Below the pieces are notes generated by a model, which was not told the origin of the DNA, searched no databases, and was given only the letters and a program-made list of their open reading frames with translations. Shown piece after piece: positions 5,361-8,310 of a stretch of DNA of 8,310 bases. How positions within the stretch are numbered: position 1 is the first letter of the stretch; each line of letters starts with the position of its first letter. The translations under genes and the position numbers were made by a program. Source of the stretch: Lachnospiraceae bacterium (GTDB taxonomy: Bacteria; Bacillota; Clostridia; Lachnospirales; Anaerotignaceae). Location: NCBI GenBank assembly GCA_028695945.1, contig JAQVIB010000085.1, positions 1 to 8,310 on the forward strand, given 5' to 3'.

Positions 5361-5389
5361 TTGTATCTCTATTTTTATCATGTTATTAT
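5361..5389 (+). promoter_or_regulatory. Promoter of agrC-agrA-agrB
   Basis: A good extended -10 (TG-T-TATTAT, with TATTAT at 5384-5389) is preceded at 17 bases by the weak -35 TTGTAT (5361-5366). A weak -35 with a regulator site just upstream is typical of a LytTR-activated promoter. The start would be near 5396, about 32 bases before the agrC ATG. For agrD on the other strand I see only poor candidates (a TATAGT box very close to its ribosome binding site). Confidence 0.5.
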
Positions 5390-5427
5390 ATGTTTGGTAA
5401 ATATTAGTAATAAATTAGGAGGATAAA

Positions 5428-5772
5428 ATGTCAATCTTATGGATAGTATGGGAAATGTTTGTGAATTTTGCAGAAGCAGGAATGTTTTGTTATTTGTTAA
5501 CAAAAATCTTGGGGTATAAAAAAGATAAAGCTATAAGACTTTACCTTGGGTTCCCTTTACTTGTAATTTTTACTACCATATTGAATATTACTGTTAGCAA
5601 TACAAATTTTGTTATTTTCATCCTTTTGGTGGCTAATATTATTTTTACAACAGTATGTTTTGAATCTAATTATAGTTCACGTTTTTTTGGGGATGCAGTG
5701 AATCAATTATTGCAATTATTTCCAATACAATTGTATTTTATGCAACATCAGTATTTACCACATATGATATAG
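5428..5772 (+). CDS. agrC: AgrC-type sensor kinase, N-terminal membrane part (frame-split)
   Basis: The frame opens at an ATG with AGGAGG seven bases upstream and encodes the first transmembrane helices of a peptide sensor: 'MSILWIVWEMFVNFAEAGMF' then 'LYLGFPLLVIFTTILNITVS' and 'FVIFILLVANIIFTTVCFES'. After residue 87 (codon ending at 5688) the frame continues with 'GDAVNQLLQLFPIQLYFMQH' and stops at 5772. In the -1 frame, the DNA from 5688 onward reads on without a stop as a plausible further membrane helix ('ESIIAIISNTIVFYATSVF') into the kinase part. So the true product is a single protein of about 444 residues, the normal AgrC length, joined at the seven-T run 5682-5688. If no shift occurs, this piece of 114 residues is a non-signalling membrane fragment. 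It is the first gene of the agrC-agrA-agrB operon. Confidence 0.75.
   Translation: MSILWIVWEMFVNFAEAGMFCYLLTKILGYKKDKAIRLYLGFPLLVIFTTILNITVSNTNFVIFILLVANIIFTTVCFESNYSSRFFGDAVNQLLQLFPIQLYFMQHQYLPHMI
5682..5692 (+). other. Frameshift point in agrC: T7G4 run with in-frame slippery heptamer
   Basis: TTTTTTTGGGG occupies 5682-5692. The upstream frame reads CG(T TTT TTT) GGG, which is a perfect X-XXY-YYZ heptamer, and a -1 slip lands exactly in the frame of the kinase half (TTT TGG GGA TGC AGT GAA). An eighth T or a fifth G would also restore one continuous frame. It may thus be a programmed shift site, a phase-variable tract, a recent one-base loss or a base-calling error. Confidence 0.6.
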
Positions 5773-5807
5773 CGTCTATATCACTTGCCACCCCAATTAG
5801 GCTTCAA

Positions 5808-6761
5808 ATGACATTAATATATTTATTGGTTTGCTCTGTTTTTTATTTAACATTAATTCAAATTAAGGTAAAAAGTAAAGTTACACTACCTCTTTTGTTT
5901 CGTTTAGTTTTATTTTTGCTTTTATCTTTGGGACTTATTGCATCAGACAAGTTAATTGGTTTATCTATATCAATGCTTAACAGTGGTAATTTAAGCCAAG
6001 AACTTCATGTGCTTAGTTTCATAGGTGGTACATATTTATTCGTTTTGTTGGGTTGTGTTATTATATTTGAAGTTTTAGGTGTTTTTTATCAAAAAAGTTC
6101 AGAACTTTCAATGGAATTACAAGAATCTAAATTACTTCAATCTCACTTTGAAAATATAGAATCTTCCATGAATACTTTGCGGGAATGGAAACATGATTAT
6201 CACCACCACTTGCAGACTATGCAAATGCTATTAGAAAACGAAGACTATTCAGAATTGCACAATTACATGTTACAGTTAAATTCAGATTTGATGGATTTAA
6301 CTAATATGGTTTCAACAGGTAATTCGATTTTAGATGCAATTCTCTCAAGCAAAATTTTTATTGCTAAGTCACATGGTATTACCATTAAACATAATATATT
6401 TTTCCCTGAAAGAATTCCTATTTCTTATACAGATTTATGTATTCTATTGGGAAATTTGCTAGATAATGCAATTGAATCCTGCAACAAGCCAAACTTATTA
6501 CAGCCTCCATATATTAACATTACTATCAAAAAACATAAAGGAATGTTTTATATAAAAATACTTAACAGTACAAATGGAGAGTATCTTTATGAGAATGGGC
6601 ACCTAGCAAGCACAAAAAACGAATATGATCATGGATACGGTTGTAAAAAAGTATACAAATTTATTGAGGAGCATGGTGGATTTTGTAATTTCTCACCTCA
6701 AAAGAACTCCTTTACTGCAACAGTAATGATTCCTTTACCAGATGAGGAGGGAATAGGTTGA
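5808..6761 (+). CDS. agrC: AgrC-type GHKL histidine kinase, C-terminal part (frame-split)
   Basis: The frame is open from 5676; the first ATG is at 5808 but has no good ribosome binding site, so this is best read as the continuation of the 5428 frame. It holds further transmembrane helices ('LIYLLVCSVFYLTLIQI', 'LFRLVLFLLLSLGLIASD', 'GTYLFVLLGCVIIFEVLGVF'), a coiled linker, and the H-box 'LREWKHDYHHHLQTMQMLLE' with the phospho-acceptor histidine at about residue 256 of the joined protein. It also has the N-box 'LLGNLLDNAIESC' and the G-box 'DHGYGCKKVYKFIEEHGG'. This is the HPK10/AgrC type, which autophosphorylates on binding the cyclic peptide and passes the phosphate to AgrA. In the H-box, the usual HDYxN has His in place of Asn. 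Its stop overlaps the next start (TTGA), indicating tight coupling with agrA. Confidence 0.85.
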   Translation: MTLIYLLVCSVFYLTLIQIKVKSKVTLPLLFRLVLFLLLSLGLIASDKLIGLSISMLNSGNLSQELHVLSFIGGTYLFVLLGCVIIFEVLGVFYQKSSELSMELQESKLLQSHFENIESSMNTLREWKHDYHHHLQTMQMLLENEDYSELHNYMLQLNSDLMDLTNMVSTGNSILDAILSSKIFIAKSHGITIKHNIFFPERIPISYTDLCILLGNLLDNAIESCNKPNLLQPPYINITIKKHKGMFYIKILNSTNGEYLYENGHLASTKNEYDHGYGCKKVYKFIEEHGGFCNFSPQKNSFTATVMIPLPDEEGIG

Positions 6762-7453
6762 CCATTAATATTGCTATTGTTGAAGATGAGAATATTTTTG
6801 CCAAACAACTAAAAGAAATATTAGAACAATGGTCCAAACAATTGAACTGTTTGGTTTGTATAGATTATTTTAAAGATACAAAATTATTTCTACTAAATGA
6901 TTTCGACAATTATGATGTAGCGTTCTTAGATATTGAGCTGAACGATACAATGGATGGATTAGAACTTGCACAACTTATGCGGGAAGAGCTTTATCAAGGT
7001 TCTATAGTATTTCTAACAAACTATAAAGAATATGTTTTTCAAGGGTATGATGTGCAGGCTCTTAATTATTTATTAAAACCAGTTAAAGCAGAGGATATTA
7101 TTAAATGCATGAATATAGTTTATAAGTTAACAAGAGAAAATGCCTATGTATTTAACGGTAATATTGAATCTATTAAAATTCCCTATAGCAAAATTCTTTA
7201 TTTTTCCAGCTCCAACCACTACATAGATATTTATACTACTGAAACTACCTACTCTCACAGAGGGAAGCTGGCAGATATGAAGTGTCACTTACCCTATAAT
7301 TTTATTCAATGTCATCGGTCTATTTTAGTGAATATTAATCATGTTGAAAAGATTTTTAAAACAGATTTGGTTTTAGTCAATGGATGTACCCTTCCAATTA
7401 GTGGCACATATCTTGAACAAATAAGAACAGCTTTCCTAAGCATTATTTTATAA
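6758..7453 (+). CDS. agrA: AgrA-type response regulator (REC + LytTR)
   Basis: The 231-residue protein starts at a TTG that overlaps the agrC stop (TTGA), with GAGGAGGG six bases upstream. The receiver domain (residues 3-120) shows the acidic pair Glu9-Asp10, the phospho-acceptor Asp58 in 'DVAFLDIEL', Thr87 in 'IVFLTNY' and Lys107 in 'LLKPV'. The C-terminal LytTR DNA-binding domain (about 130-230) has 'IPYSKILYFSSSNHYIDIYT', 'FIQCHRSILVNINHVEKI' and 'LPISGTYLEQIR', all typical. It should bind paired direct repeats one or two helical turns apart, fitting the 21-bp repeats at 5295-5346 in front of its own operon. It is phosphorylated by AgrC and probably drives the divergent agrD and agrC promoters as a positive loop. 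Confidence 0.9.
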   Translation: MTINIAIVEDENIFAKQLKEILEQWSKQLNCLVCIDYFKDTKLFLLNDFDNYDVAFLDIELNDTMDGLELAQLMREELYQGSIVFLTNYKEYVFQGYDVQALNYLLKPVKAEDIIKCMNIVYKLTRENAYVFNGNIESIKIPYSKILYFSSSNHYIDIYTTETTYSHRGKLADMKCHLPYNFIQCHRSILVNINHVEKIFKTDLVLVNGCTLPISGTYLEQIRTAFLSIIL

Positions 7454-7464
7454 GGAGAATAATT

Positions 7465-8052
7465 ATGATTATAAAATTAGCAAACCGTTGGGCTGACTGG
7501 CTTGTTACAAATGGTGCAGTCTCCGAGGACCATGATATTTATGTATATGGTGCAGAATATATATTAAATGAAATTATTTCTGACTTTCTTTTGATTTTTA
7601 CTGGCTTCCTTTTTAATAAAGTATTTGAAGTATTTGCCTGGATGTTATTCTTTACACCCCTTCGTATTCATCTTGGTGGAACTCATGCATCATCTCATCT
7701 TAAATGTATAATATCATCCGTTTTTCTTTGTTACATATGTGTTTATGCATATCCACTAGTTGTTAATTACCCAGTATTAACTGCAGTAATTTCGTTAATA
7801 AGCTTGGTAACAGTATTTAAAATTGCACCAGTTGTTCATCCAAACCATCCTGTTTCAGACGCCCGAATGAAAAAAATGAGAAAAATGGCATTGCTTATAG
7901 TTTGTATAGAAGTAATTATTTCAGCAATTGCTTATATCTATTTTTCCAAAATGTTTGGTGGCATGGGTCTTGTTTCAGTGTTCTCTGTTTGTGTTCTTGG
8001 AATACTTGGAAAACTTCATTCTACTGTAAAAATAGAAAATACAGAAGTTTAA
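7465..8052 (+). CDS. agrB: AgrB-type peptide processing membrane protease
   Basis: The 195-residue membrane protein has the AgrB length and its catalytic motif 'RIHLGGTHASSHLKC', with His74 and Cys81 seven residues apart as in staphylococcal AgrB (His77/Cys84). Several hydrophobic segments flank it ('FLLIFTGFLF', 'IISSVFLCYICVYAYPLVV', 'YPVLTAVISLISLVTVFKIA', 'ALLIVCIEVIISAIAYIYF', 'VFSVCVLGILG'). The conserved 'HP' loop 'VVHPNHPVS' between helices is also present. The ATG has AAGGAGAA seven bases upstream and lies 11 bases after the agrA stop, in the same operon. It cuts the C-terminal tail off AgrD and forms the thiolactone. Here agrD is not next to agrB but lies about 2.3 kb away on the opposite strand. 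No second agrD-like frame follows agrB. Confidence 0.9.
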   Translation: MIIKLANRWADWLVTNGAVSEDHDIYVYGAEYILNEIISDFLLIFTGFLFNKVFEVFAWMLFFTPLRIHLGGTHASSHLKCIISSVFLCYICVYAYPLVVNYPVLTAVISLISLVTVFKIAPVVHPNHPVSDARMKKMRKMALLIVCIEVIISAIAYIYFSKMFGGMGLVSVFSVCVLGILGKLHSTVKIENTEV

Positions 8053-8059
8053 TTAACCT

Positions 8060-8098
8060 GTTCTGAATTTTTTAGAGAACTGCACAGAAATATTTTTT
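8060..8098 (+). terminator. Candidate terminator after agrB
   Basis: GTTCT (8060-8064) pairs with AGAAC (8076-8080), with CTGT/ACAG outer arms offset by a small bulge, and TATTTTTT follows at 8091-8098. The stem is short and imperfect, so this is a moderate candidate for the end of the agrC-A-B transcript. The stretch 8100-8180 shows nothing further. Confidence 0.35.
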
Positions 8099-8261
8099 GT
8101 TTAAATAAAATTGAACCTATAATAATTAAAGTTTCTTAGTTATTTTGAATACCTTAGTCCCGTTAATTTTGCCCTCCATAATGTGTGTCAATGACGGTGA
8201 TAAAATGTAAGAAAACAGCGGTTAAATTTTGCAGTTTTATGGCGGCAGCAAAATAATCTAT

Positions 8262-8295
8262 GTTACACTCAAAAAAATGAGTAGAGGAGTGTAGC
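8262..8295 (+). promoter_or_regulatory. Hairpin covering the ribosome binding site of the edge gene
   Basis: GTTACACTC (8262-8270) pairs with GAGTGTAGC (8287-8295) as a nine-pair stem with one G-U pair. It buries part of the GAGGAG site (8284-8289) that serves the ATG at 8300. Transcripts entering from outside would carry the closed form, limiting translation of the gene. Confidence 0.4.
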
Positions 8296-8299
8296 AGCC

Positions 8300-8310
8300 A
8301 TGAAAGGAAA
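8300..8310 (+). CDS. Start of a gene running off the window (possibly IS21 transposase IstA)
   Basis: Only ATG AAA GGA AA is visible (Met-Lys-Gly-Lys/Asn). GAGGAG (8284-8289) lies ten bases upstream, so this is a credible start codon. The preceding 24-bp-period repeats suggest that it is the first gene of an IS21-type element, i.e. the IstA-type transposase. Three residues cannot prove this. Confidence 0.35.

Larger units (their letters stand above)
8182..8310 (+). mobile_element. Probable left end of an IS21-type insertion sequence
   Basis: From about TGTGTGTCAATGACGG (8182) the sequence changes character. Three related units centred on CGG (8195, 8219, 8243) lie at an exact 24-bp period: GACGGTGATAAAAT, AGCGGTTAAATTTT and GGCGGCAGCAAAAT. 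Repeated terminal elements of this size beginning with TG, followed by a start codon about 115 bases in, fit the left end of IS21-family elements. The right end and target duplication are outside the window, so the family is a judgement from pattern. Confidence 0.4.

Noticed and set aside
1..8310. CRISPR arrays, tRNA or rRNA genes
   Set aside because: No evenly spaced repeat-spacer array and no tRNA or rRNA-like segments were seen on either strand.

Overview
The window is low-GC, AT-rich DNA with strong AGGAGG-type ribosome binding sites. Together with a cyclic-peptide (agr-type) quorum-sensing locus, a RinA-type phage regulator and a copper-amine-oxidase-N-like secreted protein, this points to the Clostridia (Firmicutes), possibly a lachnospiral or related gut or anaerobic species. 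The genus cannot be fixed from the sequence.

Left part (1-2433): a phage-derived module. A divergent switch lies between a forward XRE repressor (2023-2433) and a reverse Cro-like DUF739 protein (1644-1859). Leftward from there come a RinA/ArpU-type late regulator, a 268-base gap holding a candidate late promoter, then a head-tail connector, a head-closure protein and the start of a tail-terminator protein that leaves the window. There are no replication, terminase, portal, protease or capsid genes between regulator and connector. The module is therefore either a deleted prophage or the start of a phage-tail-like bacteriocin (tailocin) cluster.

Middle (2434-5034): a non-coding stretch with a strong hairpin, then reverse-strand genes. 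These are a secreted protein with copper-amine-oxidase-N-like repeats (2730-3776) whose mRNA probably begins with a hairpin, and a two-gene unit of an unrecognised 205-residue secreted protein (4217-4834) and a 47-residue membrane protein (4053-4196).

Right part (5035-8052): an agr-type quorum-sensing system in an unusual layout. agrD (cyclic peptide precursor, 5035-5178) points left. agrC, agrA and agrB point right from the shared 249-base intergenic region. That region contains two near-identical 10-bp repeats at a 21-bp period, with a weaker third copy in phase, which is the layout expected of a LytTR regulator (AgrA) site. AgrB should process AgrD and help export the ring peptide, AgrC should sense it, and AgrA should activate one or both divergent promoters; the secreted and membrane genes beyond agrD are plausible targets. 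agrC is split by a one-base shift exactly at a seven-T run that forms an in-frame -1 slippery heptamer, so it is a frameshift mutation, a phase-variable tract, a programmed frameshift or a sequencing error.

Right edge (8182-8310): three CGG-centred repeats at a 24-bp period precede a start codon at 8300. This looks like the left end of an IS21-type insertion sequence, with a hairpin that would cover the ribosome binding site of its first gene.
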